A stretch of DNA of 38,415 nucleotides from Symbiodinium natans (Eukaryota > Sar > Dinophyceae > Suessiales > Symbiodiniaceae). The position numbers and the translations under genes were made by a program. How positions within the stretch are numbered: position 1 is the first letter of the stretch; every line of letters begins with the position of its first letter. Below the pieces are notes generated by a model. That model saw only the letters and a list, made by a program, of their open reading frames with translations. It had not been told where the DNA came from and searched no databases. Shown here piece after piece: positions 28,080-37,516 of this stretch. The DNA is taken from NCBI GenBank assembly GCA_905221605.1, contig CAJNDS010000133.1, forward strand, positions 180,001 through 218,415, in the 5' to 3' direction.

Positions 28080-28400
28080 CATTCTTTTTTTCAGGGTTTT
28101 TTCATTTTTAAAAAATTTTTCAAGGTTTGAGCCTCAGTTTAGGATTTCAAGACCTCAAAGCCTCGCGTGGTTTAGTATCTCCACCTCCTCGTTTGTTAAG
28201 TGGAAGTCATTCATTTTGCTATTGAACCATCCTAATAAAAAGAGGAAATTGTTCGTCGGTGGAAGGTTCAGTGGAAAACGTGTCCGAGTTGGGTAGGTAC
28301 TCTGGGGAAGATGACAACCGTTTATTTTCTTAATGTTATGGGATTCTTTGGGCGGGTGGGTTTTTTTTTCCTGAGCCTGGAATGAATGCTAGAACAGTGA
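28080..28400. other. Unique stretch, no gene
   Basis: T-rich filler, then about 260 bp of unique sequence including TTTGTTAAGTGGAAGTCAT, which resembles the downstream flank of the family 1 element at 15710. No open frame to support. Confidence 0.4.
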
Positions 28401-29026
28401 CCCTCTAGACCCTAAACCCTAAACCCTAAACCCTAGACCCTAGACCCTAAACCCTAAACCCTAAACCCTAAACCCTAAACCCTAAACCCTAAACCCTAAA
28501 CCCTAAACCCTAAACCCTAAACCCTAAACCCTAAACCCTAAACCCTAAACCCTAAACCATAAACCCTAAACCCTAAAAACTAAACACTAAAACCTTAAAA
28601 CCCTAAACACTAAACCCGAAACCCAAACCACAAACCCCAAACCCAAAACCCCAAACCCAAACCCCAAACCCCACCCCAAACCCCAAACCAAAAACCCTAA
28701 ACCCTGTCAACCCTAAAACCCTCTAAAACCCTAAAAACCTAAAAATTAGCCTAAACCCTAAACCCTAAACCCTAAACCCTAAACCCTAAACCCTAAACCC
28801 TAAACCATAAGCCCGAAAGCCCTTAAACCTAAAACCCTAAAACCTAAACCCTAAACCCTAAAACCCTAAACCCTAAACCCTAAACCCTAAACCCTAAACC
28901 TAAACCTTAAAACCTAAACCCTAAACCCTTAAACCCTTAAACCCTAAACCCTCAACCCTAAACCCTAAACCCTAACCCCTAAACCCTAAACCCTAAACCC
29001 TAAACCCTAAACCCTAAACCCTAAAC
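28401..29026 (+). repeat. Longest telomeric tract (about 625 bp)
   Basis: Roughly 85 units, mostly CCCTAAA, with inner blocks of CCCCAAA (28620-28690) and CCCTAAAA. Long perfect runs suggest it is younger than the degenerate blocks further left. Confidence 0.95.
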
Positions 29027-29030
29027 TAGA

Positions 29031-29165
29031 GCGAGCTGCGGGTCCTGCGATAAGCAGCAGCGAGCGATACCGCGTGGCGACAGCCCGCGGACGAGCCCGA
29101 GCCGTCCGGCGAAGCCTGGCGAGGGCTCGGGGCCAGTGCGCGCGATGAGCGCGGCCCACGCATAG
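29031..29165 (+). other. Candidate terminal exon
   Basis: Forty-four codons to TAG: ASCGSCDKQQRAIPRGDSP then RPAKPGEGSGPVRAMSAAHA at the end. Very GC-rich. The antisense frame (29245-29021) is open too. It starts four bases after the telomeric tract. Confidence 0.28.
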
Positions 29166-29251
29166 AAGGGTGGAACCCGCGTGCCAGCGTCAGTCTGGCC
29201 CCAAAGAGAATAACCCCAAACCCTCGGTTTTAAAGTTAAAACCACGCATCC

Positions 29252-29705
29252 TTCCCCCGTAAGGGGCCTTCCCCGTAAGGGGCCTTCCCCGTAAGGGGCC
29301 TTCCCCGTAAGGGGCCTTCCCCGTAAGGGGCTTTCCCCGTAAGGGGCCTTCCCCGTAAGGGGCCTTCCCCGTAAGGGGCCTTAAGGGGCCTTCCCCGTAA
29401 GGGGCCTTCCCCGTAAGGGGCCTTCCCCGTTAGGGGCCTTCCCTGTAAGGGGCCTTCCCCGTAAGGGGCCTTCCCCGTAAGGGGCCTTCCCCGTAAGGGG
29501 CCTTGGCCTTCCCCGTAAGGGGCCTTGGCCTTCCCCGTAAGGGGCTTCCCCGTCAGGGGCCTTCCCCGTAAGGGGCCTTTTCCGTAAGCGGCCTTCCCCG
29601 TAATGGGCCTTCCCCGTAAGGTGCCTTCCCCGTAAGGGGCCTTCCGGCCTTCCCCGTAAGGGGCGGGCCTTCCCCGTAAGGGGCCTTCCCCGTAAAGGGC
29701 CTTCG
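29252..29705 (+). repeat. 17-bp hairpin repeat, block 1
   Basis: About 26 units of GGCCTTCCCCGTAAGGG. CCCC-GTAA-GGGG in each unit can fold as a four-pair stem with a GTAA loop. The minus strand has no stop in any phase of the unit, which is why a 388-codon frame (30402-29236) exists. Confidence 0.95.
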
Positions 29706-29708
29706 CCG

Positions 29709-29800
29709 TAAAACGGAGGGTCACCCAAAACCATCGTTTTTCAATACTAAAAAATCGCATTTTTACTACGGGTCTGGCCAAATCCTGGGGCAGGGCCTTT
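29709..29800 (-). repeat. Conserved spacer element, copy 2
   Basis: On the minus strand it reads CCAGGATTTGGCC, AGACCCGTAGTAAAAATGCG, TTTTGGGTGACC. It separates 17-bp repeats from the 15-bp CCGCCAGAGCACCCC repeats that follow at about 29806-29870. Confidence 0.85.
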
Positions 29801-29805
29801 AGAGT

Positions 29806-29870
29806 GACCCCCGCCAGAGCACCCCCCGCCAGAGCACCCCCACCAGAGCACCTCCGCCAGAGCACCATCC
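29806..29870 (+). repeat. 15-bp CCCCCGCCAGAGCAC repeat
   Basis: Four to five units; the same repeat follows each further spacer copy (30451-30510, 30916-30946, 31127-31250). Confidence 0.88.
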
Positions 29871-29874
29871 CGCC

Positions 29875-30375
29875 TTCCTCGTAAGGGGCCTTCCCCGTAA
29901 AGGGTCCTTTTAAGGGGCCTTCCCCGTAAGGGGCCTTCCCTGTAAGGGGCCTTCCCCGTAAGGGGCCTGGGGCCTTCCCCCGTATCGGGCCCTTCCCCGT
30001 AACGGCCCTTCCCCGTAAAGGGGCCTTCCCCGTAAAGGGCCTTCCCCGTAAAGGCCTTCCCCGTAAAGGGGCCTTCCCCGTAAAGGGGCCTAGGGGCCTT
30101 CCCCGTAAAGGGGCCTTCCCTGTAAAGGGGCCTTCCCTGTAAGGGGCCTTCTCCTGTAAGGGGCCTTCCCCGTAAGGGGCCTTCCCCGTAAGGGGCCTTC
30201 CGCGTTTGGGGTGTGGGGCCTTCCCCGTAAGGGGCCTTCCCCGTAAGGGGCCTTCCCCATAAAAGGGGCGGGCCTTCCCCGTCAGGGGCGTTCTTCGTAG
30301 GGGCCTTCCCCGTAAGGGGCCTTCCCCGTAAGGGGCCTTCCCCGTAAGGGGCCTTCCCCGTAAGGGGCCTTCCCC
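29875..30375 (+). repeat. 17/18-bp hairpin repeat, block 2
   Basis: The same unit as block 1, with an 18-bp GTAAAGGGG variant grouped at about 30010-30140. Confidence 0.93.
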
Positions 30376-30377
30376 GT

Positions 30378-30445
30378 AAAACGGAGGGTCACCCAAAACC
30401 ATCGTTTTTCAATATTAAAAAATCGCTGGGGCAGGCCTTTAGAGT
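30378..30445 (-). repeat. Conserved spacer element, copy 3 (deleted)
   Basis: It has the same ends as copy 2 but lacks about 30 bp in the middle (the ATTTTTACTACGGGTCTGG part), which joins AAAATCGC directly to TGGGGCAGG. Confidence 0.8.
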
Positions 30446-30517
30446 GACCCCCGCCAGAGCACCCCCACCAGCGCACCCCCGCCAGAGCACCCCCGCCAGA
30501 GCATCCCGCCACCGCAA

Positions 30518-30832
30518 GGGGCCTTCCCTTACGGCCTTCCCCGTAAAGGGCCTTCCCCGTAAGGGGCCTTCCCTGTAAGGGGCCTTCCCGTAAGGGGCCT
30601 TCCCCGTAAGGGGCCTTCCCCGTAAGGGGCCTTCCCCGTAAGGGGCCTTCCCCGTAAGGGGCCTTCCCCGAAGGGGCCTTCCCCGCAAGGGGCCTTCCGT
30701 GTAGGGCCTTCCCCGTAAGGGGCCTTCCCCGTAAAGGGCCTGGGCCTTCCCCGTAAGGGGCCTTCCCGTAAGGGCCCGTAAGGGGCGGGCCTTCCGCGTA
30801 AGGGGCCTTCCCCGTAAGGGGCCTTCCCCGTA
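30518..30832 (+). repeat. 17-bp hairpin repeat, block 3
   Basis: About 18 units, more degenerate than block 1. Confidence 0.92.
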
Positions 30833-30913
30833 GAACGCAGGGTCACCCAAAACCATCGTTTTTCAATACTAAAAAATCGCATTTTTACTATGGGTCAGGC
30901 CAAATCCTGGGGC
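30833..30913 (-). repeat. Conserved spacer element, copy 4
   Basis: Full-length match to copy 2, with scattered substitutions. In the frame open in copies 2 and 5 it carries a TGA, which argues against a conserved protein. Confidence 0.85.
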
Positions 30914-30971
30914 ACCAGAGCACCCCCGCCAGAGCATCCCGCCAGTTCAGTTAGGATTTAGGTTTTTTTGG

Positions 30972-31060
30972 AAAACGGAGAGTCACCCAAAACCATCGTT
31001 TTTCAGTACTAAAAAATCGCATTTTCACTACGGGTCCGGCCAAATCCTGGGGCAGGGCCT
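30972..31060 (-). repeat. Conserved spacer element, copy 5
   Basis: Full-length. Unlike the others it has no 17-bp repeats upstream; a short unique piece (30947-30971) takes their place. Confidence 0.85.
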
Positions 31061-31086
31061 CCTCATCCCAGACAGTTTCTGAGCGC

Positions 31087-31450
31087 TCTCGGACCATTTC
31101 TGCGCCTTTTTGGGCTCCTCCGGACCCCGCCAGAGCACCCCCACCAGAGCACCCGCTAGAGCCCCCCCTCCACCAGAGCACCCCCACCACACCACCCCCA
31201 CCAGAGCACCCCCACCAGAGCACCCCGCGCACCCCCGCCGAGCACGGCTCCTCCCGGACCATTTCTGAGCTTTCTGCGAGCCGGACCATTTCTGAGCATT
31301 TTTTTGGGCTCCTCCGGACAATTTCTGGGCCACCCGGACCATTTCTGAGCCTTTTTGGGCTTCTCCCGGACCGTTTCTGAGCCTTTTTGGGCTCCTCCCG
31401 GACCATTTCTGGGCCTTTTTTTGGGCTAGGCCCGGACCATTTCTGAACCA
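31087..31450 (+). repeat. 32-bp GGACCATTTCTGAGCC repeat with 15-bp repeats inside
   Basis: Units of about 32 bp, GGACCATTTCTGAGCC plus TTTTTGGGCTCCTCCC, about nine in all, interrupted at 31127-31250 by the CCACCAGAGCACCCC repeat. Minus-strand frames of 151 and 171 codons across it are repeat translations. Confidence 0.9.
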
Positions 31451-31853
31451 GGAAATCTTTTCAGGAAGCCTCCTTCGGCCAGGCCTCCCAAACTTCATGA
31501 GGTCCCAGGACAGTCGCAGGACCAAAAACCAAAGGGAGCCCAAGGCATAGACCTATGGGTCTTGTAAGCCCGGTATAAGCATCATAATTTGGAAACACCG
31601 GGCAAAAAAAAACCTAAACCCGCCAAACAAACCTATGGATCTTGGGGGGACAGAGAGGCCGCAGGGGGTACCCCAGGATTTGGTCAAAGGCGGCCCGTAG
31701 CGCCCCCTCCCACTACTGTACTTACACACGATATTATAAAACCCTAAACCCGCCCAAGGTTGAGATGTGGGTGGGTGGGTTGGGAGAGTGCGTTGAACCT
31801 GGGCGCACGCCACAACACACGTCCCGCGTGGTGGTGTGCGCGGAACCTTAGGA
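31451..31853. other. Unique stretch, no gene
   Basis: It holds two CCTAAACCCGCC scraps and frames below 90 codons on both strands. I recognise nothing. Confidence 0.5.
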
Positions 31854-31986
31854 AACCCTAAACCCTAAACCCTAAACCCTAAAACCCTAAAACCCTAAAC
31901 CCTAAACCCTAAACCCTAAACCCTAAACCCTAAACCCTAAACCCTAAACCCTAAACCCTAAACCCTAAACCCTAAACCCTAAACCC
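31854..31986 (+). repeat. CCCTAAA array
   Basis: About 19 units, nearly perfect. Confidence 0.95.
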
Positions 31987-32135
31987 CCACACACACAGCC
32001 CCACAGACAGCCCCACAGCCCCACAGCCCCACAGCCCCAGTCTCAGCTCCAGCCCCAGCCCCAGCCCCAGCCCCACCCCCAGTACCCAACCAGTCCCAGG
32101 CCAGCCCCAGCCCCAGCCCGCCCCCAGCCCCAAAA
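31987..32135 (+). repeat. CCCCACAG / CCCCAG repeat
   Basis: Short CCCCACAG and CCCCAG units, the same type as the larger array at 33855-34178. Confidence 0.9.
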
Positions 32136-32152
32136 ATGAAAAGGTGGTTCCA

Positions 32153-32246
32153 AAAAACAAAACGTTTCGGTCAAAACGTTTCGGTCAAAACGTTTCGGTC
32201 AAAACTTTCGCTCAAAACGTTTCGGTCAAAACTTTCGCTCAAAACG
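32153..32246 (+). repeat. 14-bp AAAACGTTTCGGTC repeat
   Basis: Seven units, five with AACGTTTCGGTC and two shortened to AACTTTCGCTC, at short alternating spacing. Each full unit contains the palindrome AACGTT. Confidence 0.93.
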
Positions 32247-32277
32247 TTATTGGGACCCAAACCCTATACAATTTCTA

Positions 32278-32568
32278 TAAACCCTAAACCCTAAACCCTA
32301 AACCCTAAACCCTAAACCCTAAACCCTAAACCCTAAACCCTAAACCCTAAACCCTAAACCCTAAAACCCTAAACCCCTAAACCCCTAAACCCTAAACCCC
32401 TAAACCCTAACCCCTAACCCTAAACCCTAAACCCTAAACCCCTAAACCCTAAACCCTAACCCCTAAACCCTAAACCCTAAACCCTAAACCTAAACCCTAA
32501 ACCCTAAACCCTAAACCCTAAACCCTAAACCCGAAACCCTAAACCCTAAACCCTAAACCCCAAACCCT
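32278..32568 (+). repeat. CCCTAAA array bordering segment A
   Basis: About 41 units with some CCCCTAAA. It ends ACCCT at exactly the point where segment A begins (CAAGACAAAATAAATAG), as in the second copy. Confidence 0.95.
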
Positions 32569-33435
32569 CAAGACAAAATAAATAGAAATTGTATGTGGCA
32601 CCAATCTGAATTTTCAAAGATATTTGTCTAAACAGCTGACAAACAGAGTTTAAGTAAATTAATCCAAAGCGGGAGGCCGGGAGGCCAAATGTTCAATTTA
32701 CTTAAACCTGTGGGGCCTTCCCGTGCCCCGGCAAACCAAAGCCCAACTCACCTTCCAAAGCCCAAAATTGGCTTCCAAAACCCCAAATTGTCCGCTTCCC
32801 AGGCTCCCAATGAAATTGGGCATTACAAGGAAGCGATGAAAGGAGCGACCGCGTGAATCCGTGAAAGAAACGAAAGAAGGAAGTGAGTTAATATCTGAAT
32901 GTGGGTTCCTTTCACTCCGTTCTTTCCTAATGCAATAAAAGACGCGAGATTATATTACAAATCGCCCAACCGTGCATACGAACCGCCGGAATGACAGGGA
33001 ATTTATTAACGCGTGTTGTCCGTTCACACTTTATAAACCAATTTAATACGGTAATAAGGGTGTATGAAGCATATTATCCTGTGAACGAAGTGAAACGAAG
33101 GAAGTGAATTAATCCTGTAATTTAGTACGTTCTCTACATAATAATAAAGGCGTGAGCACTAAGAATAGAATAATAATGCGTGAACACAGTGAGCGCGTCC
33201 ATAGAAAAAGTGTGTTGTTTCGTTCATGCCCTTCGTTCGCTTCTTTCGCGCATTCATGCTTTCACTTCGCTTCATTATAATGCGCTCTCTTCATAAACTC
33301 ACTCAATGGTGTACACGCAAGAATCAGTGAATTGGACTCACGGTTTTAGTTCTATTCACTCTGGAACAATCATCAACTGGCTCCTGTCTCACCGTTTCAC
33401 TCATACACTCATACGAAGGGAGCAACCATTAGGAT
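32569..33435. repeat. Segment A, first copy (duplicated block)
   Basis: Nearly identical to 37517-38415. Differences I see include a 26-bp segment missing here near 33309 and a 7-bp one near 32890. AT-rich, with many GAACGAAG/CTTCGTTC-type short inverted motifs and a perfect 13-bp inverted repeat (GTTTAAGTAAATT at 32648-32660 and 32695-32707). No open frame of note. The motif style recalls repeat-rich organelle DNA, but I see no organelle gene. Confidence 0.92.
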
Positions 33436-33837
33436 GACACATTAGCTTCTTGAAGGGGTTTTTCAAGGGTCTTTAGGAATCTCCGGAACAACAGGAACGC
33501 ACCAATCATTTCCTCATGCACACGGCTTTCCGGGGTGTTATCTTCATGTGGGCTTTCCTGGTGATCTGTGAGTGAAGGTAGTACGTGAAGAGAATACAAT
33601 TTTAATATTATGGCAAGTTTACGCGTGTAATAATATTATAATTGTGTGAACGAAACGAGGGAATAAGATTATAAATGAGCTCGCGAATGCATGAATCTTA
33701 TGAGCGACCCCACAGAAAGGCTTGTTCATGAAGTTACAGTATTCATGAAGATATTATAACTACGAAGTGAATGCAATGAACGGGACAGGAATACTATTAA
33801 CACGCCCCAACAATAAGTCTTTTTACGGGGCGTTCAT
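33436..33837. other. Continuation of segment A, unique within the window
   Basis: AT-rich, same style as segment A. The second copy would continue beyond the window end. No gene. Confidence 0.6.
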
Positions 33838-33854
33838 TGTATTCGTTCACTCCT

Positions 33855-34178
33855 TATAGGCCCAGGCCCAGGCCCAGGCCCAGGCCGGCCCAGGCCCAGG
33901 CCCCACACAAGGCTTAAACCCAGGCCCACCAGGCCCCAGCCCCACCCCCAGCCCCCAGCCCACCATCCAGGCTCCAGGCCCCAGCCCCAAACCCAGACCC
34001 CAGGCTGGCCCAGCCCCCAGCCCCAGCCCCACAGCCCCACAGCCCCACAGCCCCACAGCCCCACAGCCCCACAGCCCCACAGCCCCACAGCCCCACAGCC
34101 CCACAGCCCCACAGCCCCACAGCCCCACAGCCCCACAGCCCCACAGCCCCACAGCCCCACAGCCCCACAGCCCCACAG
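33855..34178 (+). repeat. CCCAGG then CCCCACAG octamer array
   Basis: CCCAGG hexamers are followed by about 19 perfect units of CCCCACAG (34020-34178). Minus-strand frames of up to 284 codons (GAVGLWGC-type) arise because the octamer has no stop in that direction. Confidence 0.95.
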
Positions 34179-35500
34179 CCCTGGAACTCGCAAACTTCTA
34201 AACACACACCGGCATGGAGAATAGAAACAATGAGAAGGCCCTCCGGCCGAAGACGTCCCCCAGCGCAAAACCTGAATTTTCTCGCGGCAGGTGTTTCTAA
34301 CAGGCCTGGGCCTTCCCTGGAGGCCTCCTTGGACCCTCTGGAGGGCCTCCCGACAGCGGCCGGCCCCTGAAAGGCGTTTAGGAGGCCCTGGAAGGGTTCT
34401 GGGAGGTTGAAAGCCCTCAAGGCTCTCCGAAGTTTTGGAGCCAGGTTCTGGGAGGCCCCTGCGCAAAACCTGAATTTTTCTTCTAGACACACCCCGGCAT
34501 AGAGAATAGAAACAATGAGAAGGCCCTCCGGCCGAAGACGTCCCCCAGCGCAAGACCTGAATTTTTCTATCGCAAACTTCTAGACACACACACCGGCATA
34601 GGATTAGAAACGATGAGAAGGCCCTCCGGCCGAAGACGTCCCCCTGCGCAAAACCTGATTTTCTCCTGCAAATTTCTAAAGAATACAAACAATGAGAGGC
34701 TCTCCGGCCGAAGACGTCCCCCAGCGCAAAACCTGAATTTTTCTATCGCAAATTTCTAGAGACACGCCGGCATAGAGAATAGAAACAATGAGAAGGCCAT
34801 CCGGCCGAAGACGTCCCCCAGCGCAAAACCTGTTTTTTTGCTACAAGTTTCTTGACGTGACTTTCACAAGGCACCCTTCTAGCAACAGGTCTTTCGCCAA
34901 GCAGCCTTGACATTCCGGCATAGCCTTCCGGCCGAAGACGTCCCCCAGCGCAAAACCTGAATTTTTCTCTCGCAAACTTCTAGACACACACCGGCATAGA
35001 GAATAGAAACAATGAGAAGGCCCTCCGGCCGAAGACGTCCCTCAGCGCAAAACCTGAATTTTCTCTCGCAAGCTTTTAGACATACCTTTCACAAGGCATC
35101 TTCCTAGCAGCAAGTCTTTCGCCATGCAGCCTTGACACTCCAACATAGGGAACAGAAACAATGAGAAGGCCCTCCGGCCGAAGATGTCCCCTGCGCAAAA
35201 CCTGAATTTTCTCCTGCAAGCTTCAGGCATGACTTCCATAAGGCTCCTTTCTAGAAACAGGAGGTTCTATTTCCAAGGCAGCTTCTTAAATGTTACCATG
35301 CAGCAAGGCATCTTTATAGCAAATTGACATCAAGACACATATTGGATGCTGGACCGAAGTACAACATTGAGTGCAGAAGTGTTTGAATGTGGGCTGGCTT
35401 TAATTCGGCTGGCTCTGGTTTGTTTCGCTGCAAGTAGTGTTTGGGTGGCCTTTGGGGTGGGCATGTCTACACACAATTGCGTACAGCTGACCCGTGCTAC
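34178..35500. repeat. Segment B, first copy (duplicated block)
   Basis: 1323 bp, the same length as 36119-37441 and almost identical to it. Inside are eight copies of CCGGCCGAAGACGTCCCC plus GCGCAAAACCTGAATTTT at irregular spacing (about 80-280 bp), usually preceded by GGCATAGAGAATAGAAACAA and followed by TCGCAAACTTCTAGACACAC. Minus-strand frames switch phase from unit to unit, so it is not a conserved protein. Confidence 0.93.
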
Positions 35501-35501
35501 A

Positions 35502-35553
35502 CCCTAAACCCTAAACCCTAAACCCTAAACCCTAAACCCTAAACCCTAAACCC
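35502..35553 (+). repeat. CCCTAAA block at the right edge of segment B
   Basis: Seven to eight units after GTGCTACA, the same junction as at 37442. Confidence 0.95.
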
Positions 35554-36118
35554 GCCCACCACCCCTCTCACTCTAGAGGTGAGTGGGCGCCGTCGAGCGC
35601 TCAGCGAGACCACGCAGGCCCGATCTAGGCTGATCGGGCCTGCAGGCACACCCCTGAAGGGGTCGCCAAGCTTGGTCGCCAAGCACAGTCCCTAGTATAT
35701 TCTATTACCCTAAAAGCCTTTGCTCGCGGGAGGTGTTTTGCTAACCTGGCCTGGGGCCCCCCTGGAGGCCTCCGGGGCCCCTCTGGGGGCGGTGCCGACT
35801 GCGGCCTTGTTCGCTGGATCAGAGGCCCTTTTTCGGGCTCAGCCTGGGCCACTGCTCAAAATTTTGTGTCTCGAGGTCCTAGGAGGCCCCAAGGAGGCCC
35901 TGGGAGGCCCCTGGGAGGCCCCTGGGAGGCCCCTGAGAGGCCCCTGGGAGGCCCCTAAGAGGCCCCTGGGAGGCCCCTGACTGGAGGCCTGCTGGAGGGT
36001 CCTGGGAGGCCCCTGCCGCTGGGAGGCCCCTTGGGAGGCCCCTTGGGAGGCCCCTGGAGGCGCCTGAAATGCTCTAAGAGGCCCCTAGGAGGCTCCAAGC
36101 CTGAGAAGGTTTTGAAAG
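35554..36118. repeat. Diverged part of segment B plus GAGGCCCCTGG repeat
   Basis: 35727-35890 (CTCGCGGGAGGTGTTTTGCT, CTGGAGGCCTCC, GACTGCGGCC) is a diverged copy of 34280-34465. It is followed by 11-12-bp GGGAGGCCCCT units to about 36090. Open frames here are repeat-driven. Confidence 0.7.
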
Positions 36119-37441
36119 GCCCTGGAACTCGCAAACTTCTAAACACACACCGGCATGGAGAATAGAAACAATGAGAAGGCCCTCCGGCCGAAGACGTCCC
36201 CCAGCGCAAAACCTGAATTTTCTCGCGGCAGGTGTTTCTTTCTGGATTGGGCCTTTCCTGGAGGCCTCCTTGGACCCTCTGGAGGGCCTCCCGACAGCGG
36301 CCGGCCCCTGAAAGGCTTTTAGGAGGCCCTGGAAGGGTTTTGGGAGGTTGAAAGCCCTCAAGGCTCTCCGAAGTTTTGGAGCCAGGTTCTGGGAGGCCCC
36401 TGCGCAAAACCTGAATTTTTCTTCTAGACGCACCCCGGCAAGAGAATAGAAACAATGAGAAGGCCCTCCGGCCGAAGACGTCCCCCAGCGCAAGACCTGA
36501 ATTTTTCTATCGCAAACTTCTAGACACACACACCGGCATAGGATTAGAAACGATGAGAAGGCCCTCCGGCCGAAGACGTCCCCCTGCGCAAAACCTGATT
36601 TTCTCCTGCAAATTTCTAAAGAATACAAACAATGAGAGGCTCTCCGGCCGAAGACGTCCCCCAGCGCAAAACCTGAATTTTTCCATCGCAAATTTCTAGA
36701 GACACGCCGGCATAGAGAATAGAAACAATGAGAAGGCCATCCGGCCGAAGACGTCCCCCAGCGCAAAACCTGTTTTTTTTTCTACAAGTTTCTTGACGTG
36801 ACTTTCACAAGGCACCCTTCTAGCAACAGGTCTTTCGCCAAGCAGCCTTGACATTCCGGCATAGCCTTCCGGCCGAAGACGTCCCCCAGCGCAAAACCTG
36901 AATTTTTCTCTCGCAAACTTCTAGACACACACCGGCATAGAGAATAGAAACAATGAGAAGGCCCTCCGGCCGAAGACGTCCCCCAGCGCAAAACCTGAAT
37001 TTTCTCTCGCAAGCTTTTAGACATACCTTTCACAAGGCATCTTCCTAGCAGCAAGTCTTTCGCCATGCAGCCTTCACACTCCAACATAGGGAACAGAAAC
37101 AATGAGAAGGCCCTCCGGCCGAAGATGTCCCCTGCGCAAAACCTGAATTTTCTCCTGCAAGCTTCAGGCATGACTTCCATAAGGCTCCTTTCTAGCAACA
37201 GGAGGTTCTATTTCCAAGGCAGCTTCTTAAATGCTACCATGCAGCAAGGCATCTTTATAGCAAATTGACATCAAGACACATATTGGATGCTGGACCGAAG
37301 TACAACATTGAGTGCAGAAGTGTTTTAATGTGGGCTGGCTTTAATTCGGCTGGCTCTGGTTTGTTTCGCTGCAAGTAGTGTTTGGGTGGCCTTTGGGGTG
37401 GGCATGTCTACACACAATTGCGTACAGCTGACCCGTGCTAC
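36119..37441. repeat. Segment B, second copy
   Basis: The same 1323-bp unit as 34178-35500, with scattered single-base differences and a few compensating indels; it also has eight internal CCGGCCGAAGACGTCCCC-type copies. Confidence 0.93.
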
Positions 37442-37442
37442 A

Positions 37443-37516
37443 CCCTAAACCCTAAACCCTAAACCCTAAACCCTAAACCCTAAACCCTAAACCCTAAACC
37501 CTAAACCCTAAACCCT
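37443..37516 (+). repeat. CCCTAAA block joining segments B and A
   Basis: About ten units. It connects the right edge of B to the left edge of A with exactly the same junction bases as the two separate junctions at 35501 and 32568. Confidence 0.95.

Noticed and set aside
29236-30402. 388-codon minus-strand ORF
   Set aside because: It is a translation of the 17-bp repeat, which lacks stops in all minus-strand phases; it has no non-repetitive domain.
29252-30832. CRISPR array
   Set aside because: The 17-bp units are directly tandem with no unique spacers, and the DNA is eukaryotic telomeric.
29709-31060. Conserved protein domain (MRFFSIEKRWFWVTLRF)
   Set aside because: One copy has a stop in that frame, one a deletion, and the forward copy changes many residues; DNA-level conservation explains it better.
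30951-31543. 151- and 171-codon minus-strand ORFs
   Set aside because: They are driven by the 32-bp and 15-bp tandem repeats and overlap each other in different frames.
33834-34688. 284-codon minus-strand ORF and the 192- and 109-codon ORFs overlapping it
   Set aside because: Products of CCCCACAG octamers and segment B repeats; the frame changes between repeat units.
36074-36766. 230-codon minus-strand ORF in the second segment B
   Set aside because: The same duplicated module is read in different frames from unit to unit, so no protein sequence is conserved.
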